64,000 nt of DNA from contig CACDRL010000001.1 of assembly GCA_902555435.1 (NCBI GenBank), forward strand, positions 191,758 through 255,757, given 5' to 3'. Source of the stretch: an uncultured Pelagibacteraceae bacterium (GTDB lineage: Bacteria; Pseudomonadota; Alphaproteobacteria; Pelagibacterales; Pelagibacteraceae). The translations under genes were made by a program, and so were the position numbers. Of this stretch, positions 40,983 through 51,110 are shown one piece after another. Within the stretch, counting starts at the first letter, position 1, and each line of letters starts with the position of its first letter. The notes beneath the pieces are model-generated. The model was given only the letters and a program-made list of their open reading frames with translations. It was not told the DNA's origin and did no database searches.

Positions 40983-41794
40983 TAATTATATTTTCTATTT
41001 ACTTTTATAGAAGTGAGATGGTTAATTGGGCCATGACCTTTTCCATAATTTGGGTTTGTTTTAATAGCCGAATTTACATACTTAATTCCAAGCTCACAAG
41101 ATTTCTTTGCTGGTTTTCCACACGACACAAATGTAGTGACTGCACTTGATAAAGTACAACCTGTGCCATGAGTATTATTTGTATTGTAACGCACACTATT
41201 AAAAATCTTAATATCCTTGTTATTTACAAAAACATCCTTAACTATTTTATTTTTTGAATGTCCACCTTTAATAAGTACATTTTTAGCTCCTAATTCTATA
41301 AGCTCATTTGCAGCGTAAATCATATCTTCAACAGATATGATCTTTGTTCCAGTCAAAATTTCAGCTTCAGGGATATTAGGGGTAACAAGTGAAACCTTTT
41401 TTAATAATTCCGATTTTAATATCTTAATTGCTTTGTTATCTATTAATTTGGCCCCACCTTTTGCAACCATAACAGGATCTAAAATAATTTTTTTAACTTT
41501 AATTAAATTTAATGCTTTAATTACCATCTTGATAACATTAGATGAATGTAACATTCCTATTTTAATTGCATCAGGCTTAATATCTTTACAAGTAAAAACT
41601 ATTTGATTGAAAATTTCTTTTGGATTAATGCCAACAATTGATTTTACACCTGTAGTATTTTGAATTGTAACTGCAGTTATAGCTGTCATTGCATAAGAAC
41701 CTAAAGCTGTCACAGTTTTAATATCAGCTTGTATACCGGCTCCGCCAGACGAATCTGAACCTGCAATAATTAAAATTTTTGAATTTGGTTTCAA
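40982..41794 (-). CDS. thiD: Hydroxymethylpyrimidine (phosphate) kinase
   Basis: A ribokinase-fold enzyme of 270 residues that phosphorylates HMP and HMP-P for thiamine synthesis. '[41 protein letters not shown]' is the N-terminal signature, followed by '[13 protein letters not shown]', '[14 protein letters not shown]' and the anion-hole motif '[18 protein letters not shown]'. It would supply the pyrimidine half for ThiE, encoded 20 kb away here. It lies one base after glmM and overlaps purA by one base. Confidence 0.97.
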   Translation of the reverse strand: MKPNSKILIIAGSDSSGGAGIQADIKTVTALGSYAMTAITAVTIQNTTGVKSIVGINPKEIFNQIVFTCKDIKPDAIKIGMLHSSNVIKMVIKALNLIKVKKIILDPVMVAKGGAKLIDNKAIKILKSELLKKVSLVTPNIPEAEILTGTKIISVEDMIYAANELIELGAKNVLIKGGHSKNKIVKDVFVNNKDIKIFNSVRYNTNNTHGTGCTLSSAVTTFVSCGKPAKKSCELGIKYVNSAIKTNPNYGKGHGPINHLTSIKVNRKYN

Positions 41795-41795
41795 T

Positions 41796-43127
41796 TTATC
41801 TTATTTTTTTGGATATCATATTTACACATCTGGATAAAAGTATTTTATTATCACTTTCTGCCATCACTCTAATTTTAGACTCTGTTCCTGATTTTCTGAC
41901 TAAAACTCTTCCCTGACCTTTAATTAATTTTTCAGCGAGTTTTATTATTTTTTTTATTTCAGGTTTGTTAATAATATTTTTATCTTTAACAGTTATATTT
42001 TCTAGTAGTTGAGGGGTTTTTTTAAAACTCTGAAAAAATTCACTAGTTTTTTTACCTTTTCTCAGTGCAAAAAGAGCTTCTAAAGCTACAAGCAATCCAT
42101 CTCCAGTTGTTGCAAATTTGCCTAAAATAATATGTCCTGATTGTTCACCGCCTAAATTAAATTTATATTTTTGCATTTTTTCTTTAACATATCTGTCACC
42201 TACATTAGCTCTTATAAATTTTATTCCCATAGATTTAAAATATTTTTCTAATCCGTAATTTGACATTAATGTTCCAACAACCCCACCTTTTAGCATTTTT
42301 TTATTTTTCCATCTCGTTGCCAAAGCAGCTATGATTTGATCTCCATCTATAATATTACCCTTTTCATCGCACATTATAATTCTGTCAGCATCTCCATCTA
42401 AAGAAATACCAATATGAGCTTTATATTTTTTTACAGCTGTTCTGATTTTTCTTGGAAAAGTTGAGCCACAATCTTTATTTATATTTAAACCATTTGGGTT
42501 TACGCCTATTGCTATAACTTTAGCACCTAACGATTTTAATAATTCAGGACCTGCTTTATAACCAGCACCATTGGCACAATCTATAACTATTCTTAATCCC
42601 CTTAAATTAAACTCTTTTGTAAAATTTTTTTTTAATATTTTAATATAATTTTTAGTCCCTGTTTCTAATCTTTTGACTCTTCCTAACTTTTCAGGATGAG
42701 AGAGATTCTTGGATATTTTTTTATCTATAAGAGCTTCTATTTTTTTTTCTATTTTATCTGACAATTTCATTCCATCAGGTCCAAATAATTTTAGTCCATT
42801 ATCGTAATGAGGATTGTGAGAAGCTGTAATCATAATGCCCATATTTGCCTTCATTTCTTTTGTAAGCATAGCTAATCCATTAGTTGGTAAAGGACCTAAA
42901 GTATAAATATTCATACCTGCAGAAGCCAAACCGGAAACGAGTGCGGGTTCGAGTGTATATCCTGATAATCTAGTATCTTTTGCTATAATTGCTATTTGTT
43001 TTTTTTTCTTCTGAGATTTAAAATATGTACCACTAGCTAGTCCAAACTTAAAAAACATATCTCCATTAATATGTTTGCTATTAATTGCTCCTCTTATTCC
43101 ATCTGTTCCAAAATATTTTTTTGTCAT
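41796..43127 (-). CDS. glmM: Phosphoglucosamine mutase
   Basis: Converts glucosamine 6-phosphate to glucosamine 1-phosphate for UDP-GlcNAc, feeding peptidoglycan and lipid A. The 443-residue protein begins 'KKYFGTDGIRGAINS', has the phospho-Ser motif 'NMGIMITASHNPHYDNGLKLFGPDGMKL' near residue 100, the metal-binding 'GISLDGDADRIIMCDEKG', the sugar-binding 'GGEQSGHIIL' and the phosphate-binding 'GQGRVLVRKSGTESKIRVMAES'. It overlaps folP by one base, and the ftsH-folP-glmM order is shared by many proteobacteria. Confidence 0.98.
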   Translation of the reverse strand: MTKKYFGTDGIRGAINSKHINGDMFFKFGLASGTYFKSQKKKKQIAIIAKDTRLSGYTLEPALVSGLASAGMNIYTLGPLPTNGLAMLTKEMKANMGIMITASHNPHYDNGLKLFGPDGMKLSDKIEKKIEALIDKKISKNLSHPEKLGRVKRLETGTKNYIKILKKNFTKEFNLRGLRIVIDCANGAGYKAGPELLKSLGAKVIAIGVNPNGLNINKDCGSTFPRKIRTAVKKYKAHIGISLDGDADRIIMCDEKGNIIDGDQIIAALATRWKNKKMLKGGVVGTLMSNYGLEKYFKSMGIKFIRANVGDRYVKEKMQKYKFNLGGEQSGHIILGKFATTGDGLLVALEALFALRKGKKTSEFFQSFKKTPQLLENITVKDKNIINKPEIKKIIKLAEKLIKGQGRVLVRKSGTESKIRVMAESDNKILLSRCVNMISKKIR

Positions 43128-44179
43128 TATTTATTTATTATCTCTTTAAAAACTTTAATTGCTTGCATAACTTCATTAACATCATGAATTCTTAAAATCT
43201 GAACTCCTTGCATCATCAAATATACTGAAGACGATATTGTTCCTCCAATCCTAGTATAGCTATCATTTTTTTTAGAAATATCTTTAATAAATTTTTTTCT
43301 AGAATTTCCTACAAGTATAGGAAATCCTAACGAATGAAAAATAGAAACACGTCTAATTAAATTCATATTATGTTTCAGTTTTTTTCCAAATCCGATACCA
43401 GGGTCTAAAATTATATTGTTATGTTTAATTCCTTTAGATTTTAGAAGTTTTATTTTTTCCTCAAAAAAATCATAAATATCCAATAACTCATTCTTATATT
43501 TTGGATTCTTTTGCATATTATCTGGTGTTCCAAGTGTGTGCTGAATGACAAAAGGAATTTTGTATTTTTTTAATATGTTTATTGTTTCGGGGTCAAAACT
43601 TAAACCTGAAACATCATTAATTAGTTTTACTCCTACTTTAATTCCATTTTTCATTATTTCAGATTTTCTAGTGTCTAAAGAAATTGGAATTTTTTTTACG
43701 ATAGATTTTAAAATATCTTTAATTCTATTCCATTCATCTTCTTTGTTTACTTCCTTTGAACCTGGTCTTGTTGACTCACCTCCAACATCAATTAAATCTG
43801 CACCTTCTTTGTATAATTTAATAGCATGATTTATTCCTTTTTTTTTGGTATTAAACCTTCCTCCATCTGAAAAACTGTCAGGAGTAAGATTTAAAACACC
43901 TAATATATTTGGAATTTTTTTAAATTCTAAATTAGAAAAATTTTTTTTTTTAGATTTGATTTTTTTAATATCTAGGTAAATTTTTTTCTTCAAATCATTT
44001 GGTAAATATTTGATTTGGCTTATAGAAATTTTTCTCTTTAATTTTCTTGTTATTATTTCAATATGATCAAAAGATATTTCTTTAATTTGATGTAATGGTA
44101 TAGTTTTTTTTTTATTAACTAAAATTTTTGACTGATTACCATAATAGAAATTACACACTCTTGTGTAATATCTTTGCAT
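43127..44179 (-). CDS. folP: Dihydropteroate synthase with N-terminal extension
   Basis: Joins the pterin diphosphate to p-aminobenzoate in folate synthesis. The barrel starts near residue 88 with 'PNILGVLNLTPDSFSDGGRFN', followed by 'EGADLIDVGGESTRPGSKEV', 'PISLDTRKSEIMKNGIKVGVKLINDVSGLSFDP' and 'IILDPGIGFGKKLKHNM'. The protein is 350 residues, about 70-80 longer than E. coli FolP; the extra part is a basic N-terminal extension ('MQRYYTRVCNFYYGNQ...') of unknown role. It sits between ftsH and glmM, the usual order, and its ATG is six bases after the ftsH stop. Confidence 0.95.
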   Translation of the reverse strand: MQRYYTRVCNFYYGNQSKILVNKKKTIPLHQIKEISFDHIEIITRKLKRKISISQIKYLPNDLKKKIYLDIKKIKSKKKNFSNLEFKKIPNILGVLNLTPDSFSDGGRFNTKKKGINHAIKLYKEGADLIDVGGESTRPGSKEVNKEDEWNRIKDILKSIVKKIPISLDTRKSEIMKNGIKVGVKLINDVSGLSFDPETINILKKYKIPFVIQHTLGTPDNMQKNPKYKNELLDIYDFFEEKIKLLKSKGIKHNNIILDPGIGFGKKLKHNMNLIRRVSIFHSLGFPILVGNSRKKFIKDISKKNDSYTRIGGTISSSVYLMMQGVQILRIHDVNEVMQAIKVFKEIINK

Positions 44180-44185
44180 TATAAA

Positions 44186-46093
44186 TTAATGAACAATTTT
44201 TGGTTTTAGACCCATGGCACCTAAAGCTGAGTCTTGATCATCTTTTGAGTCTTGATTTTCTAAAATTTTATCTTTTGGATACAAATTTTTATTAATTATA
44301 TTCTCAATCTCTTCACCTGTTAAAGTTTCGTAAGTGATTAAAGCTTTAGCAATTTTATGTAAATCATCTATTTTATCAGTTAAAATTTTCTTTGCTTGAT
44401 TATATCCCTCATCCACAAGCTTTCTAATTTCCTTATCAATTTTTTGAGCAACTTCTTCTGAAACTGATTGAGTTTGAGTAACTGATCTACCTAAGAAAAC
44501 TTCCTCTTGATTTTCTCCATATTCAACTGGACCCATCTCCTCACTCATACCATATTTAGTTACCATCGCTCTTGCGAGTTGAGTTGCTTGATTTATATCT
44601 GAACCACTTCCTCCACCTGCTCCGGTAGAAATGTTGTCTTTTCCAAAAATTAATTCTTCTGCAACTCTTCCTCCAAAACAAACTGCCAATCTTGCTTTTA
44701 GATACTTAATTGAATATCCATGTTTATCTCTTTCTGGTAAATTCATAACCATTCCAAGCGCTCTTCCTCTTGGTATAATTGTGGCTTTATGAATTGGATC
44801 ATAACTAGGCATATTAAATGAGACTAAAGCATGGCCACCTTCGTGATAAGCAGTAAGTTTTTTTTCATCTTCCGTCATAACCATCGATCTTCTTTCAGCA
44901 CCCATCATTACTTTATCTTTTGCTTCTTCAAATTCTAATAAAGTTACAATTCTTTTATTTTTTCTAGCGGCCAATAAAGCGGCTTCATTAACTAAATTAG
45001 CTAAATCTGCTCCTGAAAAACCAGGAGTGCCTCTTGCAATAGTTCTTAAATTAACATCTGGTGACATCTTTATTTTTTTTACATGAACTTTTAAGATTTT
45101 CTCTCTTCCAATAATATCTGGGTTCGAAACAACTACTTGTCTGTCAAATCTTCCAGGTCTTAATAATGCTGGATCGAGAACATCAGGTCTATTTGTTGCT
45201 GCAATTATGATTACTCCTTCATTGGTATCAAAACCATCCATCTCTACTAGTAATTGGTTTAAAGTTTGCTCTCTTTCATCATTACCTCCACCTAAACCTG
45301 CACCTCTGCTTCTTCCTACTGCATCTATTTCATCAATAAATATAATACACGGAGAATTTTTTTTACCTTGTTCAAACATATCTCTTACTCTTGATGCACC
45401 AACACCAACAAACATTTCAACAAAATCTGAACCTGAGATAGTAAAGAAAGGAACTCCTGCCTCACCCGCAATAGCTCTTGCTAATAAAGTTTTTCCAGTA
45501 CCTGGGGGTCCTACCAGTAAAGCACCTCTTGGTATCTTTCCACCAAGTCTACTAAATTTTTTAGGGTCTCTTAAAAATTCTACAATTTCTTCTACCTCTT
45601 CTTTTGCCTCTTCTACTCCTGCAACATCATTAAATGTTACTTTACCTTTAAGTTCATTCATCATCTTGGCTTTTGACTTACCAAATCCCATTGCTCCACC
45701 CTTTCCACCTTGCATCTGTCGCATAAAAAAGATCCATACGGCTATCAATAAAAGCATTGGGAACCAAGAAAGCAATACACCAAATAATGATGGCATTTTT
45801 TCTTCTAACGGAGCTGCTGAAATACTTACTCCTTTATCTGATAATTTTTCAATTAAGTTAGGATCGTTTGGGGAATAAGTTGAAAATGAGTTTCCATTTG
45901 AGTAAACACCCTTGATGTTGTTTCCCTGTATCTCAACTTTTAAAACTTCTCCATTTTCAACTGAAGTTAAAAAATCTGAAAAAATTATTTGATTTCCTCC
46001 TCTAATATTTGATTGAGGATTTTTAAACATATTATAGAGACCAATAGTTAAGAAAACTATTATTCCCCACATAGCGAGATTTTTTAGATTCAT
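44186..46093 (-). CDS. ftsH: ATP-dependent zinc metalloprotease FtsH
   Basis: Membrane-bound AAA+ protease of 635 residues that degrades misfolded membrane proteins and regulatory proteins. Two N-terminal helices (about residues 6-20 and 106-124) flank a periplasmic domain. The AAA domain has Walker A '[22 protein letters not shown]', Walker B '[12 protein letters not shown]', the pore loop in '[21 protein letters not shown]' and the second region of homology '[23 protein letters not shown]'. The zinc motif is '[12 protein letters not shown]'. HflK and HflC, its regulators, are encoded in the left third of the window. It follows tilS in the tilS-ftsH-folP-glmM order. Confidence 0.99.
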   Translation of the reverse strand: MNLKNLAMWGIIVFLTIGLYNMFKNPQSNIRGGNQIIFSDFLTSVENGEVLKVEIQGNNIKGVYSNGNSFSTYSPNDPNLIEKLSDKGVSISAAPLEEKMPSLFGVLLSWFPMLLLIAVWIFFMRQMQGGKGGAMGFGKSKAKMMNELKGKVTFNDVAGVEEAKEEVEEIVEFLRDPKKFSRLGGKIPRGALLVGPPGTGKTLLARAIAGEAGVPFFTISGSDFVEMFVGVGASRVRDMFEQGKKNSPCIIFIDEIDAVGRSRGAGLGGGNDEREQTLNQLLVEMDGFDTNEGVIIIAATNRPDVLDPALLRPGRFDRQVVVSNPDIIGREKILKVHVKKIKMSPDVNLRTIARGTPGFSGADLANLVNEAALLAARKNKRIVTLLEFEEAKDKVMMGAERRSMVMTEDEKKLTAYHEGGHALVSFNMPSYDPIHKATIIPRGRALGMVMNLPERDKHGYSIKYLKARLAVCFGGRVAEELIFGKDNISTGAGGGSGSDINQATQLARAMVTKYGMSEEMGPVEYGENQEEVFLGRSVTQTQSVSEEVAQKIDKEIRKLVDEGYNQAKKILTDKIDDLHKIAKALITYETLTGEEIENIINKNLYPKDKILENQDSKDDQDSALGAMGLKPKIVH

Positions 46094-46156
46094 GCTAATA
46101 AGATAAGAATTATTGCAAATTAAACAAGTGACAAAATAACTGCAAATTTCAAGATA

Positions 46157-47179
46157 TTAACGCTCTTTATATACTATCACAGTTCTGTTAATTTTTTTTA
46201 TAACACAATTTCCAAGTGTAGTTTTAAAAGTAATTTTATTCTCTAGATTTTCTAAAATATTGACAATTTTTTTACCCCTAGGTGGAAAGTATTTTTTTCC
46301 GACTAACTGTAAAATCTGTGAAAATGACCTGAACAAAACTTCTTGAGGAAAATTAAAAAATTCTTCGTTCAAAACAATTTTATTCTCACAAATAATCGAA
46401 TTTTCCCTCAAGTTTTTTTTACAAAAGAACTCGATTGATTGGTCGACACTTTTTAAATTGTGAATTGATAATTTAAATTTACTTTTATCTAAACCTTCAT
46501 CCTCAAGATTTTTAATTAAATTTCTTATTCTTACTCTTGTAAATATTTCATCTTCATTTGATGGATCCTCTACATATTTATTAAATACTTTTTTAGAAAT
46601 GTAGATTAAATCTTTTTTTTCAACCTGTATCAAAGGTCTTAAGATATTTACATTGTTAATTAAAGTCGTTTTATCTAAAGATACGATACCCTTTAAACCA
46701 CTACCTCTTAAAAGCCTTATAAAAAAATTTTCATAAACATCATCTTCATGATGGCCAAGCAAAATATGATTAATTTTAAATTTTTTTGATTGATTAATTA
46801 ATAAGTTGTATCTTTTTTTTCTAGCAAGAGATTGGATATTACTTTTGGGTTTTTTCCCAATCCATCTTAAAATATCTAAATCTATGGAAAAATCCTTCAA
46901 AAGATTTTTTACAAATAAAGCTTCTACAGATGAATTGGTTCTCAATTTATGATCAACCAGAAAATATTTAACTTTCAAAGATTTTTTAATCGAATAAATT
47001 TTTGAAAAAAAAGCTAAAGCAAGGCTATCAGAGCCACCTGATACAGCAACCGCAAAATTATTATTTAAATTTAAATTATTTTCAAATTTATTATAGATTT
47101 TATAAATTCTTTTATCTTTTAACTTATTAAAAAGGTGCTTATGAATCTTGCTTGACGCATTCAAATTTTTTAGACTCAT
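46157..47179 (-). CDS. tilS: tRNA(Ile)-lysidine synthetase
   Basis: Modifies C34 of the CAU-anticodon isoleucine tRNA to lysidine so that it reads AUA. The PP-loop is 'FAVAVSGGSDSLALAFFS' near residue 43, with 'YFLVDHKLRTNSSVEALFVKNLL' and 'HILLGHHEDDVYENFFIRLLRGSGLKGI' following, as in TilS. At 340 residues it is shorter than the E. coli enzyme (432) and lacks most of the C-terminal domain. The ORF start overlaps the end of cpoB by 41 bases. No internal ATG lies before the PP-loop, so the real start may be this ATG or a downstream non-ATG codon. Confidence 0.94.
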   Translation of the reverse strand: MSLKNLNASSKIHKHLFNKLKDKRIYKIYNKFENNLNLNNNFAVAVSGGSDSLALAFFSKIYSIKKSLKVKYFLVDHKLRTNSSVEALFVKNLLKDFSIDLDILRWIGKKPKSNIQSLARKKRYNLLINQSKKFKINHILLGHHEDDVYENFFIRLLRGSGLKGIVSLDKTTLINNVNILRPLIQVEKKDLIYISKKVFNKYVEDPSNEDEIFTRVRIRNLIKNLEDEGLDKSKFKLSIHNLKSVDQSIEFFCKKNLRENSIICENKIVLNEEFFNFPQEVLFRSFSQILQLVGKKYFPPRGKKIVNILENLENKITFKTTLGNCVIKKINRTVIVYKER

Positions 47180-48143
47180 ATTTTGCTTTTTGTATTACAG
47201 ACTGGTTTGCATTCGGATATTGTAACTCTACACCATTAATCATTTTGCAGCCCTGATCTTTTTCACCAATTTGTACCATTGAAACTCCAAGTTTTAATAA
47301 ATTTATTGGAGCTTTCTTGCCTTTTGGATATTTTTGATATCCTTCAAGATAAGCTGAAGCTGCATCAGTATAAAGTTGTCTTATTCTAAAAGTTTCGGCA
47401 TACCAATATTGAGCGCTACCCGCCAATTCGTCTTCAGGGTTTGATAAGACAAATTCTCTAAAAGCTCTTTCAGCTGTGCTGTAATCTCCAACTTTTAAAA
47501 AGCTTGTTGCAAATTCGTATTGTTCTTTTGGAGTTAAATCTATTGGTAAAATTTTATCTTCTGCTTGAAAAGTTTCCTCTACAATAGAAGCTGTTGTATC
47601 AACCGATTGAATTTGTTGGTTCTTTTCTGAAGTTTCCATATCTTTATAAGAAATTGTTCCTAAGTCTTGTGGCTGTGAGCTTCCAGGAAGTATTTGCTTT
47701 TCAATTTTAGGTGCAGAACTCAATTGTTGATTGCTGTCAATAACATTAACAGAACTTAAATCATTTTCTATATCTTGAAATCTTATCTGATTATCAGACT
47801 GTAGCTTGGATACTCTATTTGAAAGTTTATCAAGCTTAAAATTAATTTCCTCAAACTTATTAGTAAGTTCTCTAAACTGCTCTTCTACCTCTGATAATTT
47901 TAGCAAATGCCTGGTCAAGACATCTTCGGAGTTATTATCAAGATTTGATACTGATTGATTGTTTGTATTACTCTCAATTTCAATTGAACCTGAGTAAACA
48001 GCTCTTTCTAGAGTTTTTAAGTCTTTTTTAATTAAATCTAAGATTTCATAAATATTGTGATTATCTGAGTAAGCATTTCCTGAAAAAAGAAAATTTAATA
48101 TCAATATTAAGCTTAACAAAGTTGACCTGAAGAATGATCTCAT
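47139..48143 (-). CDS. cpoB: Cell division coordinator CpoB (YbgF, Tol-Pal associated)
   Basis: A 334-residue periplasmic protein that links the Tol system with wall synthesis at the septum. A signal peptide (residues 1-26, ending near SGNAYS) is followed by a coiled coil ('LLKLSEVEEQFRELTNKFEEINFKLDKLSNRVSKLQ'). A Gln/Ser-rich linker follows, then C-terminal TPR repeats starting 'TPKEQYEFATSFLKVGDYSTAERAFREFVLSNPEDELAGSAQYWYAETF'. This is the YbgF pattern. It follows pal after a strong terminator, so it probably has its own promoter: a TATAAT (48158-48163 on the minus strand) lies just before the start. Confidence 0.95.
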   Translation of the reverse strand: MRSFFRSTLLSLILILNFLFSGNAYSDNHNIYEILDLIKKDLKTLERAVYSGSIEIESNTNNQSVSNLDNNSEDVLTRHLLKLSEVEEQFRELTNKFEEINFKLDKLSNRVSKLQSDNQIRFQDIENDLSSVNVIDSNQQLSSAPKIEKQILPGSSQPQDLGTISYKDMETSEKNQQIQSVDTTASIVEETFQAEDKILPIDLTPKEQYEFATSFLKVGDYSTAERAFREFVLSNPEDELAGSAQYWYAETFRIRQLYTDAASAYLEGYQKYPKGKKAPINLLKLGVSMVQIGEKDQGCKMINGVELQYPNANQSVIQKAKYESKKFECVKQDS

Positions 48144-48170
48144 TAGTTTTTTATATGATTATATAAAGGC

Positions 48171-48216
48171 AAAAAAAAGACCCTAAAAATCCAAAAACTT
48201 TTAGGGTCTTTTTTAA
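48171..48216 (-). terminator. Strong rho-independent terminator after pal
   Basis: AAAAAAGACCCTAAAA and its exact complement TTTTAGGGTCTTTTTT form a 16-bp stem around a ten-base loop (48189-48198). On the minus strand the hairpin follows the pal stop and ends in a U-run. Because both flanks are A/T runs it could work in both directions. It separates tolQRAB-pal from cpoB. Confidence 0.9.
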
Positions 48217-48224
48217 AAAATTCT

Positions 48225-48782
48225 TTAGTTTGCTTTAACAGTTACTGATCTTCTATTTTTCGACCAAGCTAAAGGATTTGAACCTGAATCAACTGGTCTC
48301 TCTTTACCATAACTGATTACTGTAATTCTGTCAGATGAAACGCCATAAGTCATTAAATAATCTTTTGCAGCATTAGCTCTTCTTTCACCTAGTGCTAGGT
48401 TATATTCCCTTGTTCCTCTTTCATCTGCGTGACCTTCTAAGACAACAGTAATGTTAGAATTTGCTCTTAACCAAGCAGCTTGGGCTCTTAAAGTTTCTCG
48501 CGAAGCTGTTGTTAATATAGACTCGTTTGTTGCAAAGAATACTCTGTCTGCAACACCATCTGCTAAATATTTTACGCTATCAGTTCCAACGTAAACATCA
48601 CCTTGCATTTGACCTGCAATTTTTTCAATTTTAGTTACTTCTTCTTTTTTTGTTTCTTCTTTTTTTGTTTCTTCTTTTTTCGGTGCCTCTACAGCTACTT
48701 CTTTTTTAGTTGCACACGCTGTTAAAATTATTCCAGCAGAAATAACTAGTAACGCATTTTTTAAAATTTTGTTTAATCTCAT
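48225..48782 (-). CDS. pal: Peptidoglycan-associated lipoprotein Pal
   Basis: An outer-membrane lipoprotein that tethers the envelope to peptidoglycan and works with TolB. The lipobox is 'GIILTAC' with the acylated Cys at residue 23, followed by a linker holding tandem KKEET repeats and then the OmpA-like domain. The diaminopimelate-binding motif is 'VVLEGHADERGTREYNLALGERRANAAKDYL'. I use the ATG at 48782 (185 residues) rather than the ORF-track start, because AAGGAG lies eight bases upstream of it and the signal sequence begins there. A strong terminator follows. Confidence 0.96.
   Translation of the reverse strand: MRLNKILKNALLVISAGIILTACATKKEVAVEAPKKEETKKEETKKEEVTKIEKIAGQMQGDVYVGTDSVKYLADGVADRVFFATNESILTTASRETLRAQAAWLRANSNITVVLEGHADERGTREYNLALGERRANAAKDYLMTYGVSSDRITVISYGKERPVDSGSNPLAWSKNRRSVTVKAN
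48639..48683 (-). repeat. 15-bp tandem repeat encoding KKEET in the Pal linker
   Basis: About three copies of a 15-base unit (on the plus strand TTCTTCTTTTTTTGT-like) encode KKEETKKEETKKEEV in the linker between lipid anchor and OmpA domain. It keeps frame and may vary in copy number between strains. Confidence 0.7.
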
Positions 48783-48888
48783 TAATTTGCTCCTTGCTGC
48801 TTTTTCAAATACTATCTTTTTCACAACTAATTAGATGTTTCAACCAAAAAAATCAAGAAATTTCATCTTATTCAAGGATAAATTGATA

Positions 48889-50229
48889 TTAATTACTTAA
48901 TAAAGACGACCAAGATGGGTCAGATGCGTCTGTCTCAGTTTTTATCAATCTTTCATTGTAACCAGTTAAATCAATAGACCACAATTTAGCAGAAAAACCT
49001 TCACCTTTAGAATTGGTTTTTGTTTCTCTATAAAATATTAAAACTCTTCCATTAGGTGACCAAGATGGAGCCTCTTGATAATAGTTTTCTGTTAATAATC
49101 TTTCACCAGTTCCATCTGTTCGCATCACTCCAATATAAAACTTTCCTTTGTGTAATTTCGTAAATGCAATTAAATCACCTCTAGGAGACCAAACTGGTGT
49201 TCCATACAAACCATTCCCAAATGAAATTCTTTTTACATCACTCCCGTCATTTTTCATTACATAAATTTGCTGGTAACCACTTCTATCAGAATTAAAAGTT
49301 ATATATTTTCCATCTGGCGAATATGAGGGTGATGTATCAATTGAAGGATGATTTGTTATTCTCTCAACTAAACGGGTTTCTAAATTCATTGTATAAATAT
49401 CTGACTTACCATCTTTTGCAAAACTCATGATTATTTTTTTTCCATCAGGTGAAAATCTAGGAGCGAATGTCATTCCTGGAAAATCTCCAACAACTTCTTG
49501 TGTCCCTGTTTCAATATCTAAAAGATAAACTCGTGGCATATTTTTAAAATAAGATAAATAGGTAACCATTTGACTTGCAGGATTAAAACGTGGGGTGAGA
49601 ACAAGTTCGTTTCCCAAAGTAAGAAATTTATTATTCGCACCATCTTGATCCATAATTGCTAATTTTTTTATTCTTTGTGTTTTCGGTCCTTCCTCAGCTA
49701 CATAAATTATTCTAGTATCGAAATATCCTTTTTCACCTGTTAATCTTTCATAAACTTTGTCTGATATAATATGTCCAACTCTTCTCCAATTTGTTGGGAC
49801 GGTTGTGAATGCCAGAGCCATCATCTCTTTTGCAGCAAGCACATCCCAAAGTCTAAACTCAACTCTTAACTTATCATTAATAAAATTTACTTTACCTGTA
49901 ATAAGAGCTTGAGCTTTAATTAAATTCCAATCCTCAAATCTTGGTTTTAAATTTGCTATATCTGGAGCTTGTAAAAATGCTTTTTTATCTAAAGGATTAA
50001 ATAAACCTGAGGTTCTTAAATTATTTTCAACAATTAGTGATATCTCAGACCCTATGTTCTCTTTATCTAAGATTTGTTCAAAATTCTTCCTGGATGTTTC
50101 ATCTATTGACAATGGTGAGACAGCAAGTGGAAGAGGGTTTAAGTTTCCCCTTGTGATGTCAACTTCAATTAAAGCTAAGACTTTTATTGGAATAAAAATA
50201 AAGATAATAATTATAAATTTTTTAATCAT
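48889..50229 (-). CDS. tolB: Tol-Pal system beta-propeller protein TolB
   Basis: A 446-residue periplasmic protein with signal peptide ([17 protein letters not shown]), an N-terminal alpha/beta domain ('[29 protein letters not shown]', '[31 protein letters not shown]') and a six-bladed PD40 propeller. The propeller has repeats such as '[19 protein letters not shown]' and '[32 protein letters not shown]'. It binds Pal and TolA. It lies between tolA and pal with a 106-base gap before pal. Confidence 0.98.
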   Translation of the reverse strand: MIKKFIIIIFIFIPIKVLALIEVDITRGNLNPLPLAVSPLSIDETSRKNFEQILDKENIGSEISLIVENNLRTSGLFNPLDKKAFLQAPDIANLKPRFEDWNLIKAQALITGKVNFINDKLRVEFRLWDVLAAKEMMALAFTTVPTNWRRVGHIISDKVYERLTGEKGYFDTRIIYVAEEGPKTQRIKKLAIMDQDGANNKFLTLGNELVLTPRFNPASQMVTYLSYFKNMPRVYLLDIETGTQEVVGDFPGMTFAPRFSPDGKKIIMSFAKDGKSDIYTMNLETRLVERITNHPSIDTSPSYSPDGKYITFNSDRSGYQQIYVMKNDGSDVKRISFGNGLYGTPVWSPRGDLIAFTKLHKGKFYIGVMRTDGTGERLLTENYYQEAPSWSPNGRVLIFYRETKTNSKGEGFSAKLWSIDLTGYNERLIKTETDASDPSWSSLLSN

Positions 50230-50241
50230 AAAATCTTTATA

Positions 50242-51105
50242 CTAACCTCCTAACATCTCTCTTGCATCAAAATTTAATTGTAATTCTTTCCATCTCTCAT
50301 AACCAGAAGCTGGAACTCTTAAAGGTTGACACAATCTTACTGCTCTTAAGGCACTTTCTGCTAAGACTTTATAGAAACCTTGCCCAGGTTTATTCATTCT
50401 AGCATGATCTAAAATCTCAGTTTTAGTTACTGAACCATCTGGTTTAAGCTTTAATTTTATTCTAACTAGTAAATTTTCATCATATGGCAAACCTAAAGGG
50501 ATACTCCAACAACCAAATATTTGCGCTTTTAATGCATCTTCCTCACTTAAAGAAAGTTTGGAGTTTTCAATATTTCTGACTTGATCTTGAGTAACATCAT
50601 TATTTGTTTTTACTATTTCTGCTGTTTCTTCTTTTGATTTATCAATCAATGCAGCAATGTTATTTGGATCAAATAAGTCTTTTTTTTCAAACTCAGATAC
50701 TTGCTTTACTTCATTATCAACTTTTTCTGGATTTTGTTTTTTTTCCTCTTTGGTCTTTATTTTTTTAACTTCTTTCTCTGGCAATGGTACAGCTTCAGGA
50801 TTTTGTTTTTCTATCTTTTTGTTTTTTTTTTCTGAGACAACGGTCTTAGTTTTGGATTTTTTTACCTTTTTTGGTGGAGCTTGTTCAGAAACAAGCTTTT
50901 TTTCTTTTTCTTTTACTTTTTCAATAATTTTTTTTGCTTTAGGTGCAAAAGGTATATTTGTTTCTTCAGTTATCTGAATCAATTCAACTGAAACTATGGG
51001 GGGAAGATCTATTGGTTTTTTCGAGAGAAAAGGCAAACTTAAAGCTGTAAGGATAACCAAAGATATGTGTAAAGCAGAGGATATAACTATACTACTACTC
51101 TTCAC
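50242..51105 (-). CDS. tolA: TolA (TonB-like energy-transducing protein)
   Basis: A 287-residue inner-membrane protein. One N-terminal helix ('ISSALHISLVILTALSLPFL') precedes the 'PPIVSVELIQI' segment common to TolA/TonB. A long Lys/Glu/Pro-rich region of about 120 residues follows, then a C-terminal domain ('ALKAQIFGCWSIPLGLPYDENLLVRIKLKLKPDGSVTKTEIL') typical of alphaproteobacterial TolA. It transmits proton-motive force from TolQR to TolB-Pal. The call is based on these parts and on position between tolR and tolB; the sequence is otherwise weakly conserved. Confidence 0.93.
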   Translation of the reverse strand: MKSSSIVISSALHISLVILTALSLPFLSKKPIDLPPIVSVELIQITEETNIPFAPKAKKIIEKVKEKEKKLVSEQAPPKKVKKSKTKTVVSEKKNKKIEKQNPEAVPLPEKEVKKIKTKEEKKQNPEKVDNEVKQVSEFEKKDLFDPNNIAALIDKSKEETAEIVKTNNDVTQDQVRNIENSKLSLSEEDALKAQIFGCWSIPLGLPYDENLLVRIKLKLKPDGSVTKTEILDHARMNKPGQGFYKVLAESALRAVRLCQPLRVPASGYERWKELQLNFDAREMLGG

Positions 51106-51110
51106 TAATG

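Noticed and set aside
45207-45878. 223-residue plus-strand ORF opposite ftsH
   Set aside because: A Ser/Pro-rich antisense shadow of the conserved FtsH AAA domain; no family resemblance or start signal.
50657-50977. Phe/Ser-rich plus-strand ORF opposite tolA
   Set aside because: Antisense of the Lys/Glu-rich TolA linker, which produces Phe/Ser/Leu runs by codon complementarity.
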